64,000 nucleotides of DNA from Xenopus tropicalis (lineage: Eukaryota; Chordata; Amphibia; Anura; Pipidae), in assembly GCF_000004195.4 (NCBI RefSeq), contig NC_030677.2, positions 56,922,222 through 56,986,221 of the forward strand, read 5' to 3'. Each line of letters begins with the position of its first letter. The first letter of the stretch is position 1. Below the pieces are notes generated by a model that saw nothing but the letters and a program-made list of their open reading frames with translations, had not been told where the DNA came from and made no database searches. A program made the position numbers and the translations under genes. This document shows, piece by piece, positions 23,678 through 37,615 of this stretch.

Positions 23678-24407
23678 CTAAAAAAAACAACAAATAAAAA
23701 TTGTATAAACTGAAAGTCTAAAGGTTAAATATAAAATGTTTTGTATAATTTATGGGTTTCAAAACCCATAAGAAAGTAATAATAAAACCTCTGTGAACAT
23801 TTAAGTTCATTCAAGAATGACCTTATACAATTAGTGGCATAATATGGTTTGCAATATAAGAAAATATAATGCACAAGAGCCATAAATATTCTGTAACATA
23901 TATCCCTACAAACAGTGCTCAGTGATGTCACCAGTTATAATTTGTTTTTTAAATGTACCACCTGTTGCACAATATTCAGGATATTAGAAGTCAAATCAGA
24001 GCTCCATCACCTATATAAAAGCACTCAGCCTTCAGCCTTGCTCATAAACAATGTGGTGATTTCTAATCTCTTATATTTTAGATTATTCTCCATGTAATTC
24101 ATAAAGCCATGTATTTACTGTAAATTATATCCTTATAAATGGTGCTTAGTTAGGGTTGGACTGGGCCGCCAGGACAACAGGAAAAACCTGGTGGGCCCCG
24201 GCAGTTTATGAGGATATAACCCCCTGTTGTTTATGAGGATATTAAAAGTTATCTTGGTTTTCCATGACTCGTATTAAAGCCTAAACTTTGTGCTTTATAT
24301 CTCCATGGAACTCTATGCTGACTTCTAAAATCATTATACTATACAACAGAAGTGAAATTATTTCCTGTATTACTCCTTATATTCACCCTTCCCCATATAC
24401 CCTAGTA

Positions 24408-24861
24408 CAGTGTTTTTCAACCTTTTTTGGGCAAAGGCACACTTGTTTCATGAAAAAAATCACGAGGCACACCACCATTAGAAAATGTTAAAAAATTTAA
24501 CTCTGTGCCCAGCAGCAGTGCCCCCCTAGTACATTGGTGCCCAGCAGCAGTGCCCCCTAGTACATTGGTGCCAAGAGCAGTGCCCCCCTAGTACACTGGT
24601 GCCCAGCAGCAGTGCCCCCTAGTACATTGGTGCCAAGAGCAGTGCCACCCTAGTACATTGGTGCCCAGCAGCAGTGCCCCCCTAGTACATTGGTGCCAAG
24701 AGCAGTGCCCCCCTAGTACATTGGTGCCCAGCAGCAGTGCCCCCTAGTACATTGGTGCCAAGAGCAGTGCCCCCCTAGTACATTGGTGCCCTGCCTACGG
24801 CACACCAGGCAACATCTCGCGGCACACTAGTGTGCCACGGAACAGTGGTTGAAAAACGCTG
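24408..24861. mobile_element. hAT-like MITE carrying an internal minisatellite
   Basis: The terminal repeats CAGTGTTTTTCAACC and GGTTGAAAAACGCTG match at 14 of 15 positions when inverted. The target duplication CCCTAGTA is perfect (24400-24407 and 24862-24869). The interior carries nine 31-32 bp units at about 24505-24786. Confidence 0.88.
24505..24786. repeat. 31 bp minisatellite, two alternating unit types
   Basis: Nine units. Type A starts GTGCCCAGCAGCAGTGCC and type B GTGCCAAGAGCAGTGCC. After the first unit they alternate A-B, giving a 62 bp higher-order repeat. Each unit ends CCTAGTACATTG or nearly so. Confidence 0.9.
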
Positions 24862-25112
24862 CCCTAGTATACAGTGCAAAGGGCATGTTTGAGGTGTGAA
24901 TATTGTCTGTGTGTGCAAGTATCTATACATGTGGAGATGATTTAGTAATCAGATTTATTTTTACAACTGTTGTATTAAAACTATGCAAAATTAAACATAT
25001 GTGTAAGTCCTGTGTTATCGTAATCACCCTGAATGGAATGTATATATAGTTAACTATTAATGCATTGCTGTATGTGCACAATACAAAATATGAATATAAA
25101 CACATAGAAAAC

Positions 25113-25209
25113 CTTTGCAGAGTCAGTGATATTATCCCAATAAGGGGAGGGGAACTCCAGCTTTCCAATAAGTATCTGATCAAAAAGATCTTCCTGAAGA
25201 TTATTCTCA
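25113..25209 (-). CDS. dclk2: dclk2 exon: kinase C-lobe, alpha-G region
   Basis: 97 bp, the last base of Ser 444 plus residues 445-476. The acceptor is TTTTTTACAAAG, using AAG, and the donor GCAAAG/GTTTTC, which is a poor match beyond GT. It encodes [20 protein letters not shown], then [13 protein letters not shown]. The PYWDNI(S/T)DSAK stretch is the family signature before alpha-H. Phase fits both neighbours. Confidence 0.95.
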
Positions 25210-26990
<1,781 letters not shown>

Positions 26991-27124
26991 CCCGTTTCTG
27001 CAATTATCTCTGGTGCGACATATGTAGGTGTGCCACAGACAGTGTACAGTGGTCCATCAACCACAGTAGCCAGGCCAAAATCTCCAAGTTTAAGTGATTT
27101 GGTTTTATCTGGATATTCACAAAC
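26991..27124 (-). CDS. dclk2: dclk2 exon: DFG, activation loop, APE
   Basis: 134 bp, residues 374-417 plus two bases of Gly 418. The acceptor is TATTAACAG and the donor ACGGG/GTATGC. It encodes [20 protein letters not shown], then [20 protein letters not shown]. The DFG Asp (388) binds the second Mg2+. GTPTYVAPE (404-412) is the P+1 loop of CaMK-group kinases with the likely activation-loop Thr. Together with the HRD and VAIK residues it makes a complete active-site set. Confidence 0.97.
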
Positions 27125-28469
<1,345 letters not shown>

Positions 28470-28571
28470 TCAGTAAAAAATTCCTCTAGCACACAAACAT
28501 TGAAAACTATTATTCTGCAGCCAAATCATCATCATCATGCTGCATTAAGACAAGTGGAATAATCATTGTAC

Positions 28572-28691
28572 CTTTACTAGTTCCATCACTAAATAAAGTT
28601 CTGCAGTGGTGTCCATTTCTTCAATAAGCATTATGATATTTGGATGTTTAACCTGGCGCAATATTGACACTTCATTCTCTATTAAATGCTC
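28572..28691 (-). CDS. dclk2: dclk2 exon: kinase alpha-C helix and hinge
   Basis: 120 bp, residues 285-324, phase 0 at both ends. The acceptor is ATCCAACAG and the donor GTAAAG/GTACAATG, the weakest-looking donor in the set. It reads [20 protein letters not shown], then [20 protein letters not shown]. Glu 291 in the alpha-C helix is placed to pair with Lys 274. LVMELVK is the hinge and gatekeeper region. The next exon is only 126 bp away. Confidence 0.96.
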
Positions 28692-29495
28692 CTGTTGGAT
28701 GAAAACAAACTTTAATTATTTTGTGCAGAGGATGTATTTATTAATACTGGCAAAGTTGATCTCTATTGTACATTTAAAATGCATCAAGATCAGCATGTCT
28801 ATATGATGAGTTTGGAAATTACTCAGTTTCAACTACTGCTGTTTAATTTACAATGGCATTCTTGATCGTAATTGTTTTAATACAATATACTATATACCTT
28901 TCAAAAAATGTAAATCATCATATACATTTAAAAGAAAGATGTGTACAAATATGCAAAATGTTGCCTCCCTGTAAATTGCTCCTAGTGCCCACAGGCCTGG
29001 CAAAGCAGCATACTAGGAGGAAAACTGATGCTGAATCTTGGCATCCCCTGGAACACCCCTACCTAAGGACGCTTCTAAGGTACATGGAATCCAACCATTT
29101 TGGTATTTCAGAGCAATTGTGGGAGAAGGACAATGTATTTAATCAGATCTGCCTCAGTAAGCCCAAGAAAGAATCTGCAGTTAGAAAAAGGGACAGGGCT
29201 CATTACACAAAGCTTATGATTTCTCTTAACCAAAGGTGGCTATATTCAGGTAGACATTTGCCTTATCCCACCAACCTGCCTTTTTGCCAAATGGAATAGT
29301 ATTAAAAGGATAAAAAGCCACATATTTACTAAAAGAAATGAATGAATATCTTAAGCATAGTGTACATTACATACAGTAATTCACATCACAATATACATGA
29401 GCAGTGAATATACAGTATATTTCCATGGGAATACATATATTAGTTACATGTTTAACTAAAGACTTTAGAAGGGAAATTGTTCAGAAAATGATTAC
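28692..29495 (-). other. dclk2: dclk2 intron with an unexplained antisense open frame
   Basis: 804 bp. A 148-codon frame on the plus strand (28853-29299) occupies most of it. Its second half is less AT-rich than the surroundings. I recognise no domain. Confidence 0.6.
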
Positions 29496-29553
29496 CTTCC
29501 CACAGCATTTTGCCTTGTCTATAATTTTTAAAGCAAATTCTTTTCCAGTTGAT
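29496..29553 (-). CDS. dclk2: dclk2 exon: catalytic (ATP-anchoring) lysine
   Basis: 58 bp, the last base of Arg 265 plus residues 266-284. The acceptor is TTTCCCTGGCAG and the donor GGGAAG/GTAATC. It encodes STGKEFALKIIDKAKCCGK. The Lys of ALK (residue 274) is the VAIK-motif lysine that positions ATP phosphates, so the kinase is not a pseudokinase on this criterion. Confidence 0.95.
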
Positions 29554-30236
29554 CTGCCAGGGAAATAAATGAAGCATACAAAATTAGACAAGTAAGATAC
29601 AGCAGAAAGCAAATAATAAAAATAGTTTTTAGCTGTTAAGGCACTGTCTACACTAAGCTGTGTTACATTTATACATACATTTACTGGCTAGGTTTGCCAT
29701 TTTAGTTAAATAGCAAACAAAAGAAAATGGAAGGCATGTTTAATTCATCTGGAGATTCTCATCCCAGGGAAGGGTATGAATATTCAACATAGGAATTTCA
29801 GTAAGCAGAAATAATTCTAGCAATCCTCACCTTTTTACTCACATTCTAAGGGAGTAAAATACAAATAAACCAAAACTATCCATTTTCTGACCTCACCTAT
29901 ATTTAACTTTACTAAGAGGTACATACATAGAGAAACAATTATTTTGACATCTATATAACAATTTCAGAAATGAAATGAAACTGCAAACAGTCCAAAACAA
30001 CACCTATACATATAACTGGATCAACCTACATCTAAAAAGTCCAATATACCACTGTCCTCCAATTATGGGCAATAGCAATAACTTCACAATAGCTTCACAA
30101 TAACATACACAATAATTTCCTCTTTTAGTTTTTGGTAACATCAAAAATAGTAAAATGTTTTTAACAATGGATTTGGAGGAGAAAACCATAGGACAGAAAA
30201 ACAAGGCATAAAAATGTTCAATACAAATTAACTCAC
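29554..30236 (-). other. dclk2: dclk2 intron, nothing recognised
   Basis: 683 bp, AT-rich. No repeat recognised. Confidence 0.7.
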
Positions 30237-30345
30237 CTTTCCACACATTCTTTTACAACAGCAAAATTCCCATCTCCAATAACTTTACCTATTTTATATT
30301 TCTCAAGAATAATGGAGGCATCGGTGAACTTATTTCCATTAAGTC
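30237..30345 (-). CDS. dclk2: dclk2 exon: start of kinase domain, glycine-rich loop
   Basis: 109 bp, completing codon 229 and covering residues 230-264 plus two bases. The acceptor is TTTCATAG and the donor GGAAAG/GTGAGT. It opens with [17 protein letters not shown] and continues [19 protein letters not shown]. The GDGNFAVV stretch (about residues 251-258) is the ATP-binding glycine-rich loop with the following beta-strand valines. The kinase domain starts near residue 245. Confidence 0.96.
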
Positions 30346-30389
30346 CTATGAAATAAGAAGGTATAATTAATTCTATTTACAAACCCTAG

Positions 30390-30721
30390 TACAGTTTTCG
30401 GACCCCTTATCCGGAAACCCGTTATCCAGAAAGCTCCGAATTACGGAAAGCCCGTCTCGCATAGACTCCATTTTAATCAAATAATTCAGAATTTTCAAAC
30501 TGATTTCCTTTTTCTCTGTAATAATAAAACAGAACCCTGTAATTGATCCCAACTAAGATATAATCAATCCTTATTGGATGCAAAACAATCCTATTGGGTT
30601 TAATTAATGTTTTATTGATTTTTTAGCAGACTTAAGGTATGGAGATCCAAATTACGGAAAGACCCCTTATCCGGAATACCCTTGGTCCCGACCATTCTGG
30701 ATAAAGGGTCCTATACCTGTA
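30390..30721. mobile_element. Palindromic TA-flanked MITE (TACAG...CTGTA), copy 1
   Basis: 332 bp including TA at each end. CCTTATCCGGAAACCCGTTA near the left is matched in reverse near the right, ending GGTCCTATACCTGTA. This is a very common palindromic repeat in Xenopus, as I recall it. It sits just downstream of the acceptor-side border of the intron at 30346-31763. Confidence 0.75.
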
Positions 30722-31119
30722 CTAGCAACCCCATAAACATGAGATTCATGCATAGGACCAGACTTAGTTCTATGAGGAAATCCTACCTCCTTGTTTATTA
30801 CATTAAAACTCTATGAAAAATATGGTATAATATGTATTAACTGAGTTAGGATTAATGTTTTTCTCATCTGGCTCATAATGAGAAATAATTTCAGAGCATT
30901 AACCTGAGTGAGAGATCTACTGAAAATAGCCTATGCTTCATAAAAATAAAATTGTTAGTTTAACGAGGAACTGATCTACTTTTAGAAGAATTTTTTTTCA
31001 AATTCAGTAAAAATAGGATATGAGTAAGGATAGCTGGATGATTACATCAGCCAAAAAGCAAGCCATGACCGTATTAAGTAATATATATATATATATGTTG
31101 CTAAATTGTTAACTTTAAA

Positions 31120-31450
31120 TACAGGATCGGGATCTGTAATGCTGGAAACCCGTTATCCAGAAAGTTATGATTTACAGGAAGACCATCTACCATTGACTAA
31201 ATTATAAGCATATAATTCTAATTTTTAAAAATAATTTCCTTTTTCTTTCTAATAATAAAACAGTACCTTGTACTTGATCCCAAATAATATATAATTAATC
31301 GTTATTGGAGGCAATACAAGCCTATTGGGTTTATTCAATATTTAAATGGTTTATTAACAGACTAAGTTATGGAAATCCAAATTATGGAAAGATCCCTTAT
31401 CCGGAAAACCCCAGGTCCCGAGCATTCTGAATAGCAGTACAATACCTGTA
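31120..31450. mobile_element. Palindromic TA-flanked MITE, copy 2
   Basis: It starts TACAGGATCGGGATC and ends CAATACCTGTA, with the interior of copy 1 (TACTTGATCCCAA, GGTTTATT). A (TA)n tract at 31080-31096 precedes it. Confidence 0.7.
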
Positions 31451-31639
31451 CTTGATTCCAACTAAGATAAAATGAATCCTTATTGCAAGCAAAACAAGCC
31501 CATTGGGTTTATTTAATGTTTATTAATGTTTTATAAAATAATTATAGTAGACAAGGTATGGAGATCCAATTTACAGAAAGATCCCTTATCTGGAAAACCC
31601 CAGATCCCGACATTCTGGATAATGGGTCCCATACCAGTA
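31446..31639. mobile_element. Palindromic TA-flanked MITE, half copy 3
   Basis: It begins at the internal TGTACTTGATTCCAACTAAG and runs to the right terminus GGTCCCATACCAGTA. It abuts copy 2 at a shared TGTACTTGAT, so it may come from recombination between copies rather than from a separate insertion. Confidence 0.65.
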
Positions 31640-31763
31640 TATTATTTGGTAGCTCAGCAAGCCATGAGGTTTGCATAATGAAGAAAATGTTTATTGCATA
31701 AAAATGGCCTCACTCGCATTAGCTTGGAGCAAAACAAGGTGCATTAACCTCCTGCTTACATAC

Positions 31764-31821
31764 CTTCAGGACTATTGAGTAGACCATTCACATTTGAAGT
31801 GGACCCACAATGTGGTGGAAT
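31764..31821 (-). CDS. dclk2: dclk2 exon: short linker exon before the kinase
   Basis: 58 bp, residues 210-228 plus one base of codon 229. The acceptor is CTGATTTCAG and the donor CTGAAG/GTATGT. It reads IPPHCGSTSNVNGLLNSPE. The NVNG and SPEG landmarks align with the variable linker of DCLK2, but conservation is low here. Flanking phases (0 and 1) fit both neighbours exactly, which supports it as a real exon despite its size. Confidence 0.88.
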
Positions 31822-34800
31822 CTGAAATCAGAGAACATAAATTACATTCAAATATGTCTTCCACTTTCTTCAATATCAGGACACTGAAACTGTCAGCTTT
31901 TTTATTTACAAATAAGAATGAGAACAGGAAATAGCCATAAATATTTGTGCATGATAATGCCTATTTTGCTTAATTAAGACAGAGGGAGATTCAAGGCAAC
32001 TCAGTCTGCTAGAGTTGCCACAATTTCTGGAAAAAACATAACAACCTTCTTATATTTATAGTTTCCCCTATAACATAGAAATTAATCATAATTTTCATTT
32101 AATAGACCAGTAAAATCCTACCCATGTGGCATCCATAATGTCATACAGAGATGTCAGAGTTCATAAGCTGTCACTGAGGTTAACTCTAATTGTTTTTACA
32201 GTATTAAACATGTCAGTGCAGTACCTAACTTCAAAGAAAAGGAGATTTAGCACATTGTAATGTTCACCTAGTGGTTGCTGTGGCTAGCAGCCAAAGTGGT
32301 TAATACACAACTATAACTTCAGCTGGGGATACCTGAAGCTTTAGAACAACAGCATCATAAGGACACATTCCTATTTATATCTTTGTAATTAAAGCTGGTG
32401 GAACTAACCATGTTTTGTCCCACTCAAAATGGAAGCATATACCACCTTTCTATAACTGTGTATAACTAATACATATGGCATATAGCTAACAGCAACAGGC
32501 AAATAAAGCTTATTTAAATATCTATTAAAAACCTATATTTCTGCTTACATTGAATTGTTTCCCAGTTAGTGATTAGTTTTTAAAGGGACATTGTAAGAAA
32601 CAGCGTTTGATTTCGAAAACATTTGTTTTGCACAGCTTCCCTTGCTTAGTAGAACAGCGGTGCTAACAGGAAAAGGATGCTGGTATTCCCAAGAGATAAG
32701 TCTCAACTTATCTCAAACTCAGGTTAAGTAAATCCTGCTTATGAATAGGATTCATGTTCCTTTAGGCTAAATTCAGTAACACTATAGAATATTATTTGAT
32801 AAACATTTGAAAATCAGCACAAAATGAATGTGTTTTCTCCTGACTGTTTAAAAATAGAGGACAAACAACACTTGACTGGTGGGAAGTGAGCGGATAAACG
32901 CCTTTTGGATCAAGTACAATTTCCTTTACTGGGGTTTTGTATTGTTATTTTGTTGCACCAGACTTTCATTTTCCTTCCACAAGCAACACATTTTATTGCT
33001 GCCTAGTTACAAGAGAGCTGGGTGAAGCTGGAAGAAACAAACTTGTCACTACCGTGTAACAATATGTGTTGTTACGGACACATGGAGAGTTATTGCTTTC
33101 CGAGTTATTAGCAGCACTATTTGTTTGACATAAAAACACCTGCAGGCTCTGCAGCTTTTTTTTAAGAAAATAATTCTAAAGCTGAGCCAGGGTGCGCTCT
33201 GCTCTGTACTAGGAGGAAGGACTCCCCTGTTGCAAAGGATGTGCCAAAGGAAGCTTACAAAATACGCAACAGAGGATGTGGCCCTACATATTAGGGAGCA
33301 ATGTGCTGTTCAGTAGTCTCCCAAGAATGATTGTATTGCACATGTACCCCACTCACAGCAGCAGAAGAGATAACTGAAAACTTTACTACAGAGTGCTAGC
33401 CCAACAAAAAATGTAGGGATAGAACTCTGTAGTAAAGTACTTGCATCTACTTCCTCTATGGGACCTGGCCTTTACACAGCATACAATATTTCTCTAATGG
33501 CTAATACAACTTGGTGGTGGGGTGTGTAAAAACTAGAGGGGTCATTTACTTTCCTGGGCTGAAAGAGCACTAAAAAGGTGCAAGACCACACTTTTAATGC
33601 TCACTTATCAAGCACTTGTGGGGAATTCTGCATCTAATACTGGATTGAAAATACAACACTATTGTAATATTTATTATAGTGTGTAAGCCAACATCACAAG
33701 TGATATTGCCCATAGCAACCAATCAGATCTTTGCATTCAGTGTCGGACTGGGGTGCCAAGGGCCCACCAGAAAACCCTTAGACCTTAGGTCCACTCTCCC
33801 CTTCTCTGGTCACTCACTTTCTTAATCTCTTAATTACTTCATTTTACATACTATTATCCATCCTTTTCTCAATTTCTTCAGTTTATTCTCATATAGAATT
33901 GTTGGCCATGGTTTAAGCATACAAGGCAAATGGTTGGGTGAGCAGGAGGGCCCACTGACACCTGGGCCCACCGGGAGTTTTCCTGGTATCCTGGTGGGCC
34001 AGTCTGACACGGTTTGCTTTTGTTTTCTAAAGGTGGCCATACACGAGGCCTTGTAGGTGACGGATTGATTACTATGGGCAAAACCACCGATGATATTGGC
34101 TTACACAGTATAATAAATATGCCCCAAAATGCTGTTTGCCAATATAATCATGTAGCAAAAAGGTGTTTTGGTTTGCAGTATATAAATGATTAAAATATGC
34201 ACATACCCAATCCTACCATTTCAGTAAACCCCCTCAAGGAGTGGACCGCCAACCCCTTTTCCCACTATTCGCACACAGAGATTGCCAGCAGGCAGCAAGA
34301 AATCAGCATGGACAGGGCAGGGTTTTGTCCTTTTGCCCATGCCCAGTCACTTCCTCACTCATTTGCATACATTTTCAGCCAATCGGATTGGTGCTATGGG
34401 TTTGTGGTCCACTGTATTTGACTTTATTGCCGCTGAGGATCTCTGCAACTATGCTCACCGAGCATTGGGCAAGCTTTTCATTTTTATTTTAAATATTATA
34501 TGATTGAAGCATTTTTAAAATAAATGATTTAAACAGAAAAAGTATTTCTCTTGTAAAATCCTACTACTCTGCAATGCAGAAGGCAGTATGCAAAGGGCAT
34601 TTGTTTTGCACTTACACACTACCTCCATAGAGGTGATTTGTGCAACTGGAACATGTATAAGTCTATAAGTCAAAGCAGGCAGCATAACCATTTTTCATTT
34701 CAAAGATTGCATTTGGCAAACTCTTCCATGTTTATAAACTAGACTCCCAGAGAATGGGAATGAGGAGTGTGAACAAATTAACACTGAATTTGAAAAGACT

Positions 34801-34852
34801 GGGTTAACAATAGGTACAATTAAAATAAAAAAAAATGTGATGTATTCCTTAC
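31822..34852 (-). other. dclk2: dclk2 intron in the linker region
   Basis: 3031 bp. It contains a hAT-like MITE (33738-34012), directly followed by a short fragment of the GGTGGCCATACAC family (34032-34050). The remaining sequence is AT-rich and unassigned. Confidence 0.75.
33738..34012. mobile_element. hAT-like MITE, 8 bp target duplication
   Basis: CAGTGTCGGACTGG at the left and CCAGTCTGACACGG at the right are inverted termini. Flanks TTTGCATT (33730-33737) and TTTGCTTT (34013-34020) match at 7 of 8. The subterminal GGGCCCACC and GGTGGGCC also pair. It is a longer relative of the element at 23277. Confidence 0.75.
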
Positions 34853-34947
34853 CCTTAGGCCTCGGAAACTGCCTGGGCTGGTTGGAGATGAACAGGAGGA
34901 TTTTGTAGATTTTGGGGTGGAAAGCTGGCTACTAGGTGTTCCATTGA
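34853..34947 (-). CDS. dclk2: dclk2 exon: Ser/Pro-rich linker, part 2
   Basis: 95 bp, completing codon 178 and covering residues 179-209. The acceptor is GATATTTTAG and the donor CTAAGG/GTAAGG. The other possible split, one base earlier, would break the downstream phase. It encodes VNGTPSSQLSTPKSTKSS, then CSSPTSPGSFRGLR. The TP/SP dipeptides are typical DCLK linker sites. The Cys in the serine run differs from the mammalian sequence as I recall it. Confidence 0.94.
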
Positions 34948-35579
34948 CTAAAATATCAAATAGAGACAGTTAACAGCAAAAAACAAGCACAGTTCAGTAT
35001 TGTTCCCCCTAATATTTCCCATTGACACCTGGATAGAATTAACATCAGCATGGAATGCTTAGTAAGCTAAAACTCAAAATAAAATAAAAGTGGCAATATC
35101 CAGTTTCGATATGAAAAGCAAATGTTTTTTTAACTGTTCATTATTCGCCTCATATAATAAAGTTTGTTGCTATGTGGCACCAACTTGTATAGTTAAGCAA
35201 ACCACTAAGCATTGTAGTGCAGTCAAACACCCCTGGGATCTCTTGTACAAGACAAGTTCCTGAGCTACTGGTGAATGCAGATGTTCATGTCAATTCTGTA
35301 CATTGCTGTATGACATGGCGCACTGCTTGGAAAGTAGCTATACTGTCACTTGGGAAATGATGCCTGCAGCATTTGCCAGCGAGTGTAACCGGTGACACAT
35401 TGCCAACTTCTACTGCACATCCACAAATAGTATAATGCATTTTTTACCTTGGAGCATAGCTGGCATGGAGTAAGTGATTTTTCCCAAAATGCCACCTTGC
35501 TTTTCTCTTCAAATGTATACAGATAACTTTGTCTATAGTAGGTATAAATGGTGCAAGAACCAGATAGTAGTGAATAGTA

Positions 35580-35884
35580 AAGGGCAGGCAGAGTATGGCA
35601 CACAGGCAGGCAGCATATGGCACACACAGGCAGGGTATGGCAGGCAGAGTATGTTTGCCCTATGCTGCCTGTGTGTCCTATACTCCGCCTACCCTATGCT
35701 GCCTGTATGTGCCATACTCTGCCTGCACTATGCTGCTTGTGTGTGCGCCATACTCTGCATGCCCTATGCTGCTTGTGTGTGCCATACTCTGCCTGCCCCA
35801 TGCTGCTTGTGTGTGCAATACTCTGCCTGCCCTATGCTGCCTGTGTGTGCCATACACACAGGCAGCATAGGGCAGGTAGTACAT
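35580..35884. repeat. Minisatellite with inverted flanks
   Basis: About six units of 34-36 bp (CCCTATGCTGCCTGTGTG followed by CCATACTCTGCCTG) run forward from about 35657 to 35855. The same motif lies inverted at both sides: 35580-35650 (GGCAGAGTATGGCACACAGG) and 35856-35884 (CACACAGGCAGCATAGGGCA). The array therefore folds back on itself. Open frames in several frames here are a by-product of the repeat. Confidence 0.85.
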
Positions 35885-36033
35885 ACAGTGACACAATGCT
35901 GGCACTGCTCCTACAGTCTGAGGTGTGAACAGGTGAAGGAACACAGTGCCATATATACGTTTTCTAGATAATAAAGAATACTAACAAATATTTACTACAA
36001 TACATTTAGGGGTTTAAAATGAGAAGTGCTGCT

Positions 36034-36457
36034 TTAAAGGAACAGTAACACTAAAAAATGAAAGAGCTTTAAAGTAATAAAAATATATGCACTGTTGCCC
36101 TGCACTGGTAAAACTGGTGTGTTTGCTACAGTAACACTACTATAATTTATATAATAAGCTGCTGTGTAGGCACGGGGGCAGCCATTCAAGCTGGAAAACA
36201 GGAGAAAAGGCACAGGTTACATAGCAGATAACAGATAAGTTCTGTAGAATACAATAGTGTTTTATTGGTTATCTGCTATGTGCCTGTGCCTTTTCTCCTT
36301 TGAATGGCTGCCTCCATGGCTACATAGCAACTTATTTATATAAATTATAGTAGACTTTCTGAAGTAATCACACAACTTTTACCAGTGCAGGGCAGCAGCA
36401 CATTATATTTTAGTTACTTTTATACACTTTCATTTTTTGGTGTTACTGTTCCTTTAA
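36034..36457. mobile_element. Palindromic TTAA MITE (AAAGGAACAGTAACA termini)
   Basis: It starts TTAAAGGAACAGTAACACT and ends TGTTACTGTTCCTTTAA, with TTAA borders. Long internal pairs such as ATAGCAGATAAC and GTTATCTGCTAT make it almost a full palindrome. A solitary right end of the same family is at 47294-47350. Confidence 0.85.
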
Positions 36458-37297
36458 TGGTAGGTACATGCTGTGAATCTCAAACAGAGGGTGAGTTGCC
36501 CCAGTGAAGGCAAGATGAAAGCGAAAAAAAATGTGCAAATGTAATGGCTCACCTGGAGATTTTGTGCTGGAATAGTGGCCACCCCTCCTTACTGCATTCA
36601 TTCAGTTTTACAGACAGACGATGGAACCATGCAAAGAATAAACTAATTAGCATATAGATACAGATTTTCAAATAAACATGATTTCTACTGAACTGCATGG
36701 AATCTATCATCATATAAAGGTTTTCCTTGTGTGTATATTTACTAAAGTTAAGAGAACACTTGTTTTAAGGCTGCTGCCTGATTCCAATGGTATGTTAGAC
36801 ATTTAGCACACACATTTTTGGAACCTTCAGTGACCTACTACCAGGGAGCTTACATTGTAAAAGGTCACCTGGCAAGTAGACTAATTTAGTCTCACAGGTC
36901 TGCAATTATTTTTGCTTCATAAAGATGTATTAGTTTTGGGCTTTATCTACTATTTTACAGCAATGTAATAATAATAATTTAATCATTACAAATGTGTGTG
37001 TGGGGAAAGGGTTGCCACTTTTTCAATTGAAAAAAAATGATGACATTAATTGGTAGTGATGTACAGGGCAGAGATTGGGACAAACTGGGTCTGTCTGAAG
37101 GAGGCAGGGATCAGGATAGATTGGACCATACTGTAACTGGGCAGGTCAGGGGTATAACAATAATGGTGCTTACATTTACTGGTAATTACACAGTCTATAA
37201 ATTATAAATTATTAGCATGGGTCATGATTATATCTAGTTAGGTTGTTTTACTGTCTAAGCTGCTGAAGTCAGTCATTGTAGAAGAGGGCTGCTTTTA

Positions 37298-37615
37298 GGG
37301 CTCTGGCACACGGGGAGATTAGTCGCCCGCGACAAAACTCCCTGTTCGCGGGCGACTAATCTCCCTGGGTTGCCATCCCACCAGCGAAAATGTAAATCAC
37401 CAGTGGGATGGTATACGCGGTGACACGATTTCATTGAAATCGCGCAAGTTGCCTCGAGAGGAAACTTGCGCAATTTGAGTGAAATCGCGCCACCGCGTAT
37501 GCCATCCCACCGGCGATTTACATTTTCGCCGGTGGGATGGCATTTCGGGGAGATTAGTCGCCTGGGACACAGGAGATTTGTCGCGGGCGACTAATCTCCC
37601 CGTGTGCCAGAGACC
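37298..37615. mobile_element. Fold-back MITE, Harbinger-like, TTA target duplication
   Basis: GGGCTCTGGCACACGGGGAG at the left pairs with CTCCCCGTGTGCCAGAGACC at the right. TTA occurs at both borders (37295-37297 and 37616-37618). The inner arms GCCATCCCACC...GGTGGGATGGC and GCGATTTACATTTTC also pair. It is related to the elements at 14078 and 20696 but has a different centre. Confidence 0.78.

Larger units (their letters stand above)
23678..25112 (-). other. dclk2: dclk2 intron carrying a minisatellite MITE
   Basis: 1435 bp. Its main content is the hAT-like element at 24408-24861. A fragment of the GTCGGACTGGG family lies at about 24152-24205. Confidence 0.8.

Noticed and set aside
24505..24786. 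CRISPR-like array
   Set aside because: Units are contiguous without spacers, inside a transposon in a vertebrate genome.
35474..35971. 165-codon Cys/Leu-rich open frame
   Set aside because: Produced by the minisatellite; all frames on both strands are open and repetitive.
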